From: Branchiostoma floridae
Taxonomy: Eukaryota > Chordata > Leptocardii > Amphioxiformes > Branchiostomatidae
Direction of reading: 5' to 3'
NCBI RefSeq assembly: GCF_000003815.2
Contig: NC_049988.1
Span: 2,690,340 to 2,754,339, forward strand
Length of the DNA: 64,000 nucleotides
This document shows, in pieces, positions 45,838-56,999 of this stretch (positions are counted from its first letter, which is position 1; the number at the start of each line of letters is the position of its first letter). Below the pieces are notes generated by a model. That model was not told where the DNA came from and did not search any database. It saw nothing but the letters and a program-made list of their open reading frames with translations. The position numbers and the translations under genes were made by a program.

Positions 45838-46085
45838 CTTATGTCATCAGTAGAGTACACCAATCACTTGTACTTGCACAGTCAATACCAGTTAGCCAGT
45901 CTGACAAATGAGAGGGACAGGATCTTATGTTATCAGTATAGTACATCAAGCACAGTACTTGCTCAGTCAAAACCAATCAGACAGTCTGACCAATGACAGG
46001 AACGGGATCTTATGTCATCATTAGAGTACACCAACCGCGTGTACTTGCTCAATGAACATTCTGACCAATGGCAAGAACGGAATTG
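45838..46085. promoter_or_regulatory. Tandem repeat with CCAAT motifs upstream of LRR gene
   Basis: TATGTCATCA/TTATGTTATCAG phrases start units at 45840, 45926 and 46011 (86 and 85 bp), each with GAGTACACCAA or a similar phrase and ACTTGC. CCAAT or ACCAATCA occurs in every unit. Its position 110-360 bp before the first ATG suggests the promoter, but no TATA box is evident. Confidence 0.45.
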
Positions 46086-46439
46086 AATCTGCTGGGCACA
46101 CGGTTGGTTGGTTGGTCCTGCACTTGGCTAGCGGGTGATCTTGGACCTGGGATGACGTGTGTCTCTTTCATTCAAAATTCCTCTGGTATGCCCTTGAAAA
46201 TGACACCTTTAGGTTTCTGTGGAAGAAACTTCCATCTGATCTGCTGGAAATGGAACAACACAATGTTAGATTCCAGAAATGCAACTGGAATTTCTCGTAC
46301 GTACTGCACAACATTTTCACTGACAGGGCCTGATACAAAGAAGGGCAAGGTAAGCAACACAAAATTCTGTACATTCATTTCAAGGTATTCTGTAGACAGG
46401 GTCTGTCTCAACTCACACCATATTCTACACCATGAAATT

Positions 46440-46985
46440 CAACTTTGGTTTCATGAAAACAATACTATCGTCACTTGAATTACGAAGCACAAATGCTACC
46501 CTCCGTATATTTGAAAACATTGGACACAGAACAGCTATCACAAAACTTCGAATCAGTTCACAAACTCTATGATGAAATTGGCAGACGCAGTCACATTCCT
46601 CTGGGGCAAAGAATTTGCCAATATTGCAACCTAAATGAGATAGAGGATGAGAATCACTTTATTATGTACTGTACTTTATACAAGAAATGACAAAGATGAC
46701 AAGGACAAGAAGAATATTATACACCGACAAATGAAACATCCTCTTCGATTGCATGCAAGATATGTTTCATAATTTCCTTTACATAAATGGTAGGGAAAAA
46801 TTCATATTTTTTATGCAGCTAGGTAAATCCTGTACTATTTATTACATCTTCTCATATGTTTACAACTGTCTGACGAAGCCAGAAGAAGTTGAACCTGTAC
46901 ATACCAACACATAGAAGTCTCTGTAGATGAAATTATGCCTTATCACTATGGCCTGTACTTAGTTTGTTTGAGCATAGATGTACAA
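46440..46985 (+). mobile_element. LINE 3' fragment, zinc-finger C-terminus
   Basis: Frames read NTGHRTAITKLRISSHKL, then (shifted) YDEIGRRSHIPLGQRI and CQYCNLNEIEDENHFIMYC, the same Cys/His motif as at 17.1 kb. After a stop another frame gives MQDMFHNFLYINGREKFIFF. It ends in AATAAAGG and an A/T-rich tail. Same family as the 17.0 and 30.7 kb fragments. Confidence 0.7.
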
Positions 46986-47418
46986 TAAAGGTCTTTTATT
47001 ATTTAATTAAGAGCTTGAAATTGGAAGAGTGATACAATCAATTGAATACATTGGAAATCACCATCTGCACCCAGACCTGTCAGAAAGAAACTCCCGTATC
47101 GCTGTACTGTAACACCTAACGTAATCTGCCGCAAAATAATTGGTCTCTCATACCTTATTTTGTAGCCTGGGTACCATCTGGAAAGTTGTTCACTCCGGCG
47201 TTAATCATATATTATATAGAGTCGCTTCTCGCTCTGATATTAATCATGCACTATATACCGCACTAGTTTCGCTCGCTTTTTTTTCATTTTGTACCATTGT
47301 ACCATGAGTATGCCTAATGCTAGTTACCGATGTATATTTTGATAATGTCATGATGATGCTACTGTTGTATATATTATTTATACAGTCTATGTTGTGCCAT
47401 GTATGTGTTTTTATGTGC

Positions 47419-47722
47419 GGGAGGGCAGTTTTCAAAGGTGCTTTTTGCACCAGTTTTGCCCTCCCCTTCAGTGTGTGATAAATGGCAAGTAACGAGTTTT
47501 ATTGCGACATGTGTGGTATTGCAGCTGATGGCTGAATTGCGCCGACATTTACATAGTACAAACAGCTAAACTAAAATCTGGTCACACTACTAAACACTTA
47601 AAAACATAAACATATGTGAGCAATTCTTTGCTACAATATTGTTGCGAAGTAAATCTAGAAAGTCATAATAAGTATAAAATGTCAAGTTACCAAGCGAAAT
47701 CCAAATAAAGAAATAAAGAAAT
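47419..47722 (+). mobile_element. Retroposon 3' end: hairpin plus AAATAAAG tail, copy 2
   Basis: GGGAGGGCA pairs with TGCCCTCCC (47419-47465) around AAAGGTGC/GCACC. The tail AAATAAAGAAATAAAGAAA lies at about 47703-47722. Compared with 13151-13248, about 200 bp extra sits between hairpin and tail, perhaps an insertion. Confidence 0.5.
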
Positions 47723-48579
47723 ACCTTTGAAAAACTGAGATGTACCCAAGCCTGTGTAAGGACTGTGAAAAAACAATCACCTACTGCAGTGATGGTACGC
47801 CTCCCAAAATGGCGGATTGAAAAAACAAGATGTTTAATAAAGTCTTAATTGTCTGTCTCTCTTGGAGATTGCACGGAAGGTGTTTCATCACTGATGTGTC
47901 ATTTGTTTGCTGTAAAATATGAATAAATTCATGTCTTCTTCTTCGGAGAATATATAGATATACAGATATAGCTCGTAGGAGTGAATTATGATGATGTCTT
48001 TTGAAAACCAAGATCTAACACGGACAACTTCGGAACTTGTTTCTGTATTGGACGTATACAGCGCTATATTTACCGTAAGGAAATTAATTTCAATGTTTTC
48101 ACAAACCGAAAAGAAATCTATATTCATGCTCCCTCCAATTTAATGTTTTTACATGAGATGTGTCCTTTTTTCATCAGAATTTTCAGTTTATTTCTTGGTA
48201 CGGCAAACATAGCCAGTTTCTTAAATAAAATCTCCTCACCGTAAGGAGAAGTTGATTCCGTATATTTTGAATGTTCACTAATAGTGAATTATATCAATAC
48301 CGTAAAATTCGTATGAATACATTAACACCGTCGTGATAGTAAACAAGGTGTTAGCACAGGATAGGACATTCATTACATAACATCATTTCAACATATAGTC
48401 CTCTATGTTGACTGATTTGGTTGGAAAATATTATAATGATACCGTCTCCGTGAACTCGCATTATGAAATCGTTTTGTGATTCTTTGGGTTTATTTGGTTT
48501 TATTTGTTATACACAAGTCTGTCAAGTCAAATTATAAGCTTTAGAAAAGTCAATCGGGAATGTGACACTCGCCACGTGT
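47723..48579. other. No gene recognised
   Basis: AT-rich sequence. The short minus-strand frames (47781-48127) have no splice context or protein-like composition. Confidence 0.35.
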
Positions 48580-48676
48580 CATGGATGCCTCCTAGCGATT
48601 GATGTTATTCTTGCAGCAATAAGTGATTTCTTCTGCAATAATGCCTTGAACTGCTAGGAGGCAATTTTGATCCATG
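48580..48676 (+). ncRNA. miRNA-precursor-like hairpin (candidate)
   Basis: GCCTCCTAGC (48587-48596) pairs perfectly with GCTAGGAGGC (48653-48662). Inward, TTATT..GCAG pairs with CTGCAATAA around a loop of about 16 nt, after a partly paired internal loop. Outward, CATGGAT pairs with ATCCATG across a 3' bulge. The size and shape resemble an animal pre-miRNA. No known seed is recognised, and a small palindromic transposon relic could look the same. Strand cannot be told from the fold. Confidence 0.3.
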
Positions 48677-48950
48677 CGGTGGACTCTAATAGCCTTTCTA
48701 TGAATTCAAGAGGATTGTATGGAAATTAGAATGTCTTTACGGAATACATACGTCCGAAAATAATTTCTTCAGGTTGATCGAATATAGGATATGGTAGAAT
48801 TCTTCTACACAAGCAGTAGGTAGTTTACTTGGCTTCCGTTTCCGTGTCTCTCAGAGATACAAGCTATTATAGCTTAGCCGCATACATCGGCCACTTACAG
48901 CGGCGAGAAGCAGAACTCCAGTCAGAAATTCTGAGGAAGGTCACTTTTTT

Positions 48951-49030
48951 GTCACTTTATTTATTCAACCAGGAGTAATACAGCTCAGGTCCAACCTAGA
49001 CCTGTTTTTCAGGTAATCCTGGGCAGAAAC
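48951..49030 (-). mobile_element. Possible LINE 3' end
   Basis: On the minus strand: CCAGGATTACCTGAAAAACAG, CTGTATTACTCCTGGTTGAA and AAATAAAG. A TTGAATAAATAAAG end after a non-coding tail is typical of LINE 3' ends. No coding part is attached. Confidence 0.35.
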
Positions 49031-50289
49031 AATTACACAATAACATTAAATAATCACATAACAACACTACACTAGAAAGGCCGGTATTTGCTTAGGAGCA
49101 AATTCAGCTATTTTCACTCCGCTCTCCCCTTTATGCAAAAATTGACTTTTCCAAAATTGAACTTGAAAAATCCAATGTGAGCACTGTACGGTAATCAAAC
49201 TTTTATTTCTTTATTACAACACGCACACAGCATGCTAATGTTTCACACATTAACAAAGCAAGCACCGTTTTACTTCAAGAAAAAAAAATTATGTCACAAA
49301 CGGAAATTTTCTACAGATGCAACACGTTATGTGACCCTAAACGTTGGTATTACGTACCCACAGCAGACAATAGCGTGGTTATGATTAAAGTTTTCCTGCT
49401 TATTTACACAAGGCAAGGGCAATTACTGCACTTATTCAAGGTTGTCACAAGCATAACTAATCTTCATACAAGCAGACCTCTCCAAACTTCACTACACTTT
49501 TAACTCTTTACCAAGATATGCTTATTAGCCGTTTTTAGCGAAGTGCAATTTAAAAAAAAATCCAATTGGATATCATGGCTGCACTGCAATTACATTATCA
49601 TTACAAAGACATATAAATGTATGCACATTGTATTCAGACAAAAAGGATCGCATTCTGTTTTTGGCGACGCCTCAGGGGCGGAGGCATTTTCTACAGTATT
49701 ACGATCGCTTTGAAGGAATTTAGAAAATTCCACGAATGCATTCCCTTGGGAATTGATTTTTGGCTAAACCGTAGGGGTGTCGTCCATACAGTGGCAATTG
49801 AGGACTATTTTAGCTGTTATTTTTCTTTGTTAAGGCATTCTTTGTTTTCAAGATTAATGATTTAAGGGAACGGTCTTTTTACATAGCCGGGAATGACTAC
49901 GCTCCTTGCATATCATAAGCCGTACACACAGATTATTACGATGTTTCGCATGCTTTATGAATTTGCAATGGCAACTAATATGTCCCAGCTTTTTGCCGTT
50001 ATGTCTTCTATAAGCCTGCGCTTTTTACAATATGGAATGAAATGCTGTCAAGTGGTTAATAAATCGTTCGGAGTAATAGAGAGCCTGATTTTAGTGGTAG
50101 GAAAATAAGATGTTTTAAAGAAGACAAGACCAATGTAGCACAACTTTTGCCAACATCTTTTGAGCTTTGCTTTTACAAGGTGGGATGATATGCTTTCACG
50201 AGGTCCAATGTGTCACAGATTTTTGTCGATATCTTTTTATGAAATATGAAATGATGTGCTTTCAGGTGGTTGTCGTTTGGAATTGAAGC
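49031..50289. other. No gene recognised
   Basis: Only short open frames, no splice-supported exon. GGCGACGCCTCAGGGGCGG near 49663 is a small GC-rich spot. Confidence 0.35.
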
Positions 50290-50340
50290 TGGTGTGTTAC
50301 GCCGAAGGGAGGTTATACCGGCTATATAGATACAGATTAC
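50290..50340. repeat. TATCTG-family repeat fragment
   Basis: AGCTGGTGTGTTACGCCGAA followed by GGTTATACCGGCTATATAGA and TACAGATTA, the complement of the 14759-14881 insert. Confidence 0.6.
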
Positions 50341-51044
50341 GTAAAGCCTGATTTTGAAAAGTTAATAAGTCACATGTTTCAAACAAGCCATGAAACCAAT
50401 GGGTTTCAAGTTGTTTAGATTCTGCTTTGAAGACTAGCACAGCTAGAATAAAGGAAGGACGCAGAGACAAGGTTTTCCGTACACTTGGCACGGGAGACTG
50501 TTAAAGTGGTTTGACGTTACTATATACTAGTAATGCTGACCTCGCTAACCTCGTTCTTAGCTGAGGATCTTTATTTCTCTTCTGATCTCTACTCTCTGAC
50601 TATCTGTCATACAAATACATTATATCTCGTGGTCACATTTTGGCGTATCAAACAGACAGGTCTTGTCAAACCACAAAACAACGGTTATTTCATCTACGGT
50701 CCATTCATATACATGTAAAATCAACTACTACAATGTATACATTAAAATACATATTCGTGATATAAACAGTCAGTCAATCCGTGAATTCTATAACTGGTGT
50801 CATGTCAGGTTTTCTATACATGGACAAGTATGATCACAACTATCGGCTGTACGTCTTGGCTCTGCTACTGGCCTCTACTTCCCTCACAGTGCCTTCCTTC
50901 TGTCGATGGCGCTGTTCTGGATGTTGTGTGGCTCCCTTCTGTTAAGAATGTTCAAGCCGCACAAACGTATATTCTGGCTCCTCTCAGCGATGGCCACTTT
51001 TCGTGAAGGGACTCGACCTACTTCCCTTGTGGCGGTAAGAGTCT

Positions 51045-51140
51045 CTATGTTGGGTGTGGCGGGAATGTGTCGTTCTGATGGACATAATATATGTCTGTCA
51101 GGAACACCTCGTCGTCGTCGATCTTGTCCGGTAGGTTGGC
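51045..51140 (-). CDS. Candidate terminal exon, unknown gene
   Basis: After an AACGCACAG acceptor the minus frame is open for 31 codons to TAG: ANLPDKIDDDEVFLTDIYYV then HQNDTFPPHPT. The balanced, non-repetitive composition suggests real protein. No neighbouring exon was identified, so the gene is unknown. Confidence 0.3.
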   Translation of the reverse strand, partial: ANLPDKIDDDEVFLTDIYYVHQNDTFPPHPT

Positions 51141-51169
51141 CTGTGCGTTACATCACGAGATAACACAGT

Positions 51170-52390
51170 TTTACCCGTTTTATATACTATAATAATAGTG
51201 ATGCTAGCAATAATGGATTATTGTAAAGTCACCCTCATAAATTTGCTACTATCGCTGCACGTCTGTTGGTGTTCTACATGGACTAAGTCACCACATGGAT
51301 GGTCGTCACAGTTAGCTGATGTTCATCTCAGGAGCTGCTGTACGTAGGGAGAACGCACGCAAAGAACAAAGGTTAAAATTGAAGTACAAGAACAATTCTC
51401 TTCTCTTTCTTGTCAATTCGTAGCAACCAGAAAACACTGTAGAAATTTGAACTTCGGCATTCATGAGTCAGGTAAGCCTATCTATGCCTTGTTAGCTGAA
51501 ATGCAGCGTACAGATTTTGACTTAGTTGCCTAAAGTTGTGCTAAGTTTAACTCTGGTTACTCGACGCATTGGAACATCGTGCTTACTTACCTTGACGACA
51601 TACCGAAAGACGTTTACCCGCAGCTGCTTCGAAGATTGACCTACTGGAACCGCCATCGTCTGACGTAATCGTCAAGTACGTACCCCTGCGGCGTTGTAAC
51701 TGTGGATAGGGACGAAGAGGGAACAGCTGATCGTTACTGGAATATTTAACTGGAGAGTATATTTGGAAAGGCCAGAAAATCCACACAGTACAATGTAGAC
51801 AACTACAAAAATAGAAAGAATAAAATTAAAATCCTTATGAATGTGGGCTAGCATATAGCATGGATGTCAGACTTATGAGACTCTGCCTGCATTCAAGAGA
51901 CATTATTCATAGCTGTGCTGCCTGTACATAGCTTGTAGATGTGATGTTTAATTATTAGTAGTATCACATTGTATAATAATTGTATTCATTCAATCTCAAC
52001 TCCCTATTAAAAACATAATTGCTCCAGACGACTCAATTAGACAGACAATTACATCAAAACGAAGACATAAGAGTGGGGTAGACATAATTCAAAATACTCC
52101 ATAAGATGGGGCAACCTAACTATGGTAGCTCATGGGACTCATGGGACATAGGAGATATGTAGACATAATTCAAAAGACTTAATAAGGTTGAGTAAATAAG
52201 TATTTTCAGCACTTCTAAAGAAATCATAACACCACAACTTCTGTCAATCCCACTACCGCAAAAACTTGAATGTTAAAACAATGTTTATGTCCGAGTTAAT
52301 CCTACATTTTCACGTTATCCTACACAAGAAGCGAGAAGAAGCCGAACTTCTGTGTTAGACTAGATTTGTGATACTTTTATATGTATATTT
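51170..52390. other. No gene recognised
   Basis: AT-rich. GACATAATTCAAAA occurs twice near 52081 and 52164, a small local duplication. Confidence 0.35.
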
Positions 52391-52399
52391 ATATTTCCG

Positions 52400-52760
52400 C
52401 AGCCACTTCTGAAACTGACTGTCATGACTCAAGTACATGTAGACATTTCCGAGTTAATAAAAGCCATTGTCATCACATAGACTCTTACTCCATTTGGAAG
52501 ACTGTGAGGGAGGACCGATTCTCACGACCGGACCGAATCCCGTAGAAGGGCCGTGAAAATCGGTCCGGCCTGAAAAAAAGCGCAAAAACTTTCCCAAACC
52601 ACCTCTGAAACTGACTGTCATGACTCAAATAGACATTTTCGAGTTAATAAAAGTCATTGTCATCACATAGTTTACTCCATTTGGAAGACTGTGAGGGAGG
52701 ACCGATTCTCACGACCGGACCGAATCCCATAGAAGGGCCGTGAAAATCGGTCCGGCAGTT
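52400..52760. repeat. Two copies of a ~165-bp repeat with internal hairpin
   Basis: CTGACTGTCATGACTCAA starts the shared block at 52415 and 52611 (196 bp apart). Each copy contains GGACCGATTCTCACG and CGTGAAAATCGGTCC, which form a stem around GACCGGACCGAATCC. About 28 bp of spacer is present only between the copies. Confidence 0.8.
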
Positions 52761-52811
52761 GAGTTCAACTTCGCCAATCTGACCAGCTCCACGCCAAACG
52801 CCCGATGGCCC

Positions 52812-52882
52812 GGACCTTCTCGGCGTAGCGGTTAGCGCTTGTTTTGTAATCTGGCGGCCCGGATTCGAATCCCGGACTGGGA
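52812..52882 (+). tRNA. tRNA-derived sequence (Thr-like), not a functional tRNA
   Basis: TAGCGGTTAGCGCTTG (A-box), TTTTGTAATC (anticodon-loop-like, TGT) and GGATTCGAATCC (B-box) appear at tRNA spacing. The acceptor stem does not pair. A second, more worn copy at 54961 shares the flanking GGAGCCAGGAGTTTT, so this is a repeat head rather than a tRNA gene. Confidence 0.5.
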
Positions 52883-53354
52883 GCCAGGAGTTTTGTTTCT
52901 ACTCGACTCTCACAGTTGTCCAGAAGGAGAAGGCACTGACCAAATATGACGAGAATGGTTAGAGATTTGCACCATTGAATTGCTCTCTTCAACCAGCTGT
53001 GTATTTCCTTCATGAAATCTAACTGAAACAAAAGCTAGAACAAACAAGCGGGACCTCGAGCGAACTGTCACCTGACAAGTTTGGAAAGCTCCTGAGGCGT
53101 TTTTTCATCAAAAAATTGCTGTATAGCAGAGGGTACCTCACAGAACAGACGTGTTAGACGTTCTCGTATACAAGAACGAGATCCCGTCTGTATTTCCCAG
53201 TTGCCGTTATATCAGAAGAAAACTAAATCACATCCAGTATTCAGAATATGTATAGACTGGCTGGCATCTCTCTATTGTATTAATTCGCTGAAACAATTCG
53301 TCACCATGGTCTTGGGCGGCTATAGTGAGACCTTCTTTTGTCACTCGACACATC

Positions 53355-53640
53355 ACATATCGGTATCAAAGGGAAATGCCGGTGTTATAACGTTGAGAGA
53401 TCTTTTGTCGGCCTAACATCAGAAGGTCATTTGTTTTGCATATAGATTAATCGCCTTCGAGAGAACTGTTATACGACATAGTGTGAATGAACATCTCCCG
53501 CGAGGCATTTCTACCACCCTCTTGTTAGCCACATTTATAACAAGGAGGCTTTATCATTGATTTATAAATAGGTAACGGCGGAATTTTGATATCGCAACGT
53601 TGACCAAACACCCAACGAAAGCCGTAATGATTTCAGACAT
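53355..53640. repeat. Duplicated block, copy 1 (second copy 55060-55345)
   Basis: Shares ATAACGTTGAGAGATCTTTT, GTCGGCCTAACATCAGAAGG, CGCCTTCGAGAGAACTGTTA, GGTAACGGCGGAATTTTGAT and ACCAAACACCCAACGAAAGC with copy 2, about 1.7 kb away. Between the tRNA-like head and this block, copy 1 has about 430 bp missing from copy 2. Confidence 0.85.
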
Positions 53641-53960
53641 TTCACTATGCGGATTTCTCGCTCACTGCATAGGTCACAAAACAATCCAAAGAAGACACGT
53701 GGCAGGAAGAAAAATACACAACCGTTTACGCAGTGAACAGATATATAAACATGAACTTGAGCATAAACTATGGTAGTACAAAAAAGTTAACGCTAACGTT
53801 ACGTAACCCAAACCTGTTTTCAAAATGGTGGATCGCTGCCCGATTCAGACCTCCGGGTCACAATCACATAACTAAGTGTCGACAAATTTAAGACTACAAT
53901 AAAGTACAGTACAGGACGATACCGGTACCCACAACACGGTCCACCAATAATTTATATGGG
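53641..53960. other. No gene recognised
   Basis: Spacer between the duplicated block and a GC-rich candidate gene start. Confidence 0.3.
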
Positions 53961-53971
53961 AGCCTACCCAC

Positions 53972-54043
53972 CTTTCCTTCTGACGAGTAGTCTTGAGATC
54001 TCTTTCCCGCCTTCAATGATGCCACCGCCCGTACCCGCCGCAT
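53972..54043 (-). CDS. Candidate first coding exon in a GC-rich stretch
   Basis: ATG at 54043 opens a 24-codon frame (MRRVRAVASLKAGK then RSQDYSSEGK) ending at GTGGGTAGG in phase 0. The surrounding 54.0-54.6 kb is clearly richer in G+C and CpG than the rest of the window, as at an animal promoter. Longer minus-strand frames at 54133-54438 may be 5' UTR. No downstream exon assigned. Confidence 0.25.
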
Positions 54044-54960
54044 CTTGCCCCGCTCCCCGAGTGTCAATACAGTAGTATGGAAGATTTCTCCGGGCCGGCG
54101 TTCTCTTCAGGGTCAGGAATCGGCCGGCATCTTTATGTGTTCTTTCTTCCTCCCTGCCCCGCGCGCCACCCATCACAGGCCCAGTAGCCTTGCCACGTCC
54201 TCAGTTCTCTAGATCTCCCTGTTCCCGTCTCTATCTTGGTTGAACTCCAGCCCAGCAGTACTACCAGAATGTCACGTGCGCGTTCAAATACGGGTGACAG
54301 CCATATACGTGCTAAACTGATCAACTTCATTCTGTTTCCCAGCCCTCTGTACTCTACGCTGTACTTTACTCTGTAAACATCCACGTCCTCTCTCGCGTCG
54401 TGTCCTGTCTTGACTGCCACGTCACACGGCCAGGCCAACCCGACCCCTGTCCATATGGCGACCTGGTCCTCACGATGTTATCTCGTGACACACGGTGGTA
54501 CGGTTGCTATGCTTTTGTCCGCGTTGTCAGGGGAATTTGCCCCGCCCAAGGCACGGCGGGGTGCCGACCGCGGCCCTATATTCATGTCTACACACTGATA
54601 CACATTGCTGAATATTTGTCAAGATAACGCATTGATGGTGGTCATGTCAAGAAACAGCAAAAATCACTTACAGAGAGGATGCGTAGATTTTTCAAATTCA
54701 TACAAGTATAAAAGTGACACTTATACACTGCTTTCAAAATACCCTATTAAATCAGACGAACGTAAGAAAGGTTAAAAAGCAGATAACTCGTTTCCTAACT
54801 GAGTGATACATCAATTTATTGTCGATACAAGAAAGGAAGACATACACACAGAGCAAATAATTGGTCTTTAGTATACATCTTCTTGAACGGGGTGTTAAGT
54901 TTTTCCCGCCTTTTGACCGGGCCAACAGCGACATTGTACTTGTAGTAGAAAAGGGTGAAA

Positions 54961-55030
54961 GACCTTTTCGGCCTATGGGTTAACGCTTGTTTTGTAATCT
55001 GGCGGCCGGGATTCGAATCCCGGGAGCCAG
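54961..55030 (+). tRNA. tRNA-derived sequence, second worn copy
   Basis: GGTTAACGCTTGTTTTGTAA, then GGCGGCCGGGATTCGAATCC and GGGAGCCAGGAG. Same family as 52812; the acceptor stem is lost. Confidence 0.5.
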
Positions 55031-55059
55031 GAGTTTTCTCTCACAGTTGTCCAGAAGGA

Positions 55060-55345
55060 CATATCGCTATCAAAGGAAAAGGCCGGTGTCATAACGTTGA
55101 GAGATCTTTTGTCGGCCTAACATCAGAAGGCCATTTGTTTTGCATATAGATTGATCGCCTTCGAGAGAACTGTTATACGACATGGTGTGAATGAATACCT
55201 CCCGCGAGGCATTCTACCACCCTCTGGTAAGGCCACATTTGTAACAAGGAGGTTTTATCCTTGATTGTATAAATAGGTAACGGCGGAATTTTGATATCGC
55301 AACGTTGACCAAACACCCAACGAAAGCCGTAATGATTTCAGACTT
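55060..55345. repeat. Duplicated block, copy 2
   Basis: Near-identical to 53355-53640, but joined directly to the tRNA-like head through GTTGTCCAGAAGGACATATC. It is probably the ancestral arrangement, or a deletion product. Confidence 0.85.
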
Positions 55346-55942
55346 CAACCCCCGTACACGCCCGACAACACGTAGAAACTAAGTTTTCTATGCTGATCAT
55401 GGGTTAAAAGGATGTCTAGTCACTGCCACGGTTTTAATAATAGCGCCGCAGATATTACATAGGTGGGGAGTTGCATGGATTTATGATCCCAAAATGAGGA
55501 GTTTTTGATGCCCCAAATTTATAAAAGAAAACACAAGCAATCTGCAAGAAGTGAATGAGTGGGCTTTCGCATATACATTTTATAGTTAGGTTGACTTGAT
55601 CTTTGTTACTAGTACTTGTACGAGTCACGATTACCACCTTGAGTGTTTTACTTGCTCAGCTAGTGACATTCACATTTGGGGAGAATAACGACAATACGAA
55701 TGAAGATTCGCAGATCTATGACAAACGGAAAAAATGGCGTCGGTTGTAAGACAAGGATCCCGGGCTGCAAACAACAACAACACTCTCTTTAACCCCTCCT
55801 TCACCAACTAAATTACTTCTGTGTGTTTTAGTAAAATTCAAATCTTTTGTGTAATGTATCATTTTCAAGCAGAAGGACACCAAAAGTTTACCACGTATTA
55901 AAAGCCGATACATATTCCTTTTTTCAACACATTGATTCAAAC
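55346..55942. other. No gene recognised
   Basis: Contains a second AAAATGGCGTCGGTTG phrase near 55731, similar to the candidate start at 55943. No supported exon. Confidence 0.3.
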
Positions 55943-56209
55943 ATGGCGTCGGTTTGTAAACAAACTGGAGGGCCGGCCGACCGATCTAATCCAGCTCCCT
56001 CGTCAATTCCCCCTTCTTCCCCAGACTTTGCTTTACATTGTGTGCTTCATTACAAGTTGCGTTTTTATTTACAGATGTGGCTTTTTTTTTCAATTTCAAT
56101 TTTCCTGTCAAGGACGCCAGAGCTAGTCGAACACATGCCGACGCATCAAACAGCGGCTTGTGCAGAGTTTGTTACCGGTCGTATTGTATCAGGAACTGTA
56201 GTTCATTAG
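55943..56209 (+). CDS. Candidate gene start, unknown
   Basis: ATG in the good context AAACATGGCG opens a frame reading MASVCKQTGGPADRSNPAPS, then SIPPSSPDF, to a stop at 56209. A TTTATTTACAG acceptor-like site at about 56073 could switch the frame. The first 35 codons are GC-rich and coding-like; the rest may be intron. Family unknown. Confidence 0.2.
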   Translation: MASVCKQTGGPADRSNPAPSSIPPSSPDFALHCVLHYKLRFYLQMWLFFSISIFLSRTPELVEHMPTHQTAACAEFVTGRIVSGTVVH

Positions 56210-56499
56210 AGAAATACATAGGTGTAATGAGTTATTGGAAAGAATACCTTATTAAATCGGAAAGCGAGGGTTGATATTTCCGAGGCGTTGTCGATTATTG
56301 ATAGAACAGGACAGGGCCAGAGTCAAGTTCTCAATCAAGGGCGGAAATATGTAGCAAGGCGGTCAGTGTTGACGTTGCTTTCATGGATGTGTTTTGAAAA
56401 CAAATTATATATAGAAACTCGACTTCATCGACGAACTATCCGTACTCTGCCGGTTAAATTTGTGTGTGTCTAGCGCAGATATAATGTACGTAGGAAAGA

Positions 56500-56570
56500 A
56501 CGGAAATGGCGACGGGTTCCGCGCGTCACCGGCCCCGCGCGGGGAATGCCCCGGGGGAATGTCGGAAACT
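56500..56570. promoter_or_regulatory. Small CpG-rich stretch
   Basis: GCGCGTCACCGGCCCCGCGCGG and GCCCCGGGGG form a CpG-dense island in AT-rich surroundings, with partial self-complementarity (CCGCGCG). Possible promoter core; direction unknown. Confidence 0.25.
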
Positions 56571-56999
56571 GATATTTCCTTGCACCTTAGCTTCGGTATT
56601 TTATAAATATTGGTGACAGAATAGACGAGAATATAGCAAAGAAGGGACTGAGAGGGCTGTGTCAGTATTAAAGATGCGTCATCGTAGGAATGAAAGCTTG
56701 GGTATTGTTTACTGTTCAAACAGGGGAACAATTGGGGCGGAGACAGGTGTGCATTTGAAAGGGTAAGACCGCGGGAAAAATTCAGCTCGTCTAGGAGAAA
56801 CAAAAACATTTCAAGTTTCCGCCCTCAAAGGTGAGAACCAATCAGCTACCGTTGCCATTAGTGAAATGGATGATTGACATTGATTGACATGGCTTTCAAG
56901 ATAGGATTTTCAGGGCCTTTTTAGACCATCGTGACACATATTCTCCAAGCAGAGGTTTGGTCCGGCGGAGATAGTATCATGGTAGTAGTCGGAATTTGT

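Noticed and set aside
54133-54438. 101-codon minus-strand frame in the GC-rich region
   Set aside because: GC-rich sequence has few stops by chance; no splice sites or domain support it.
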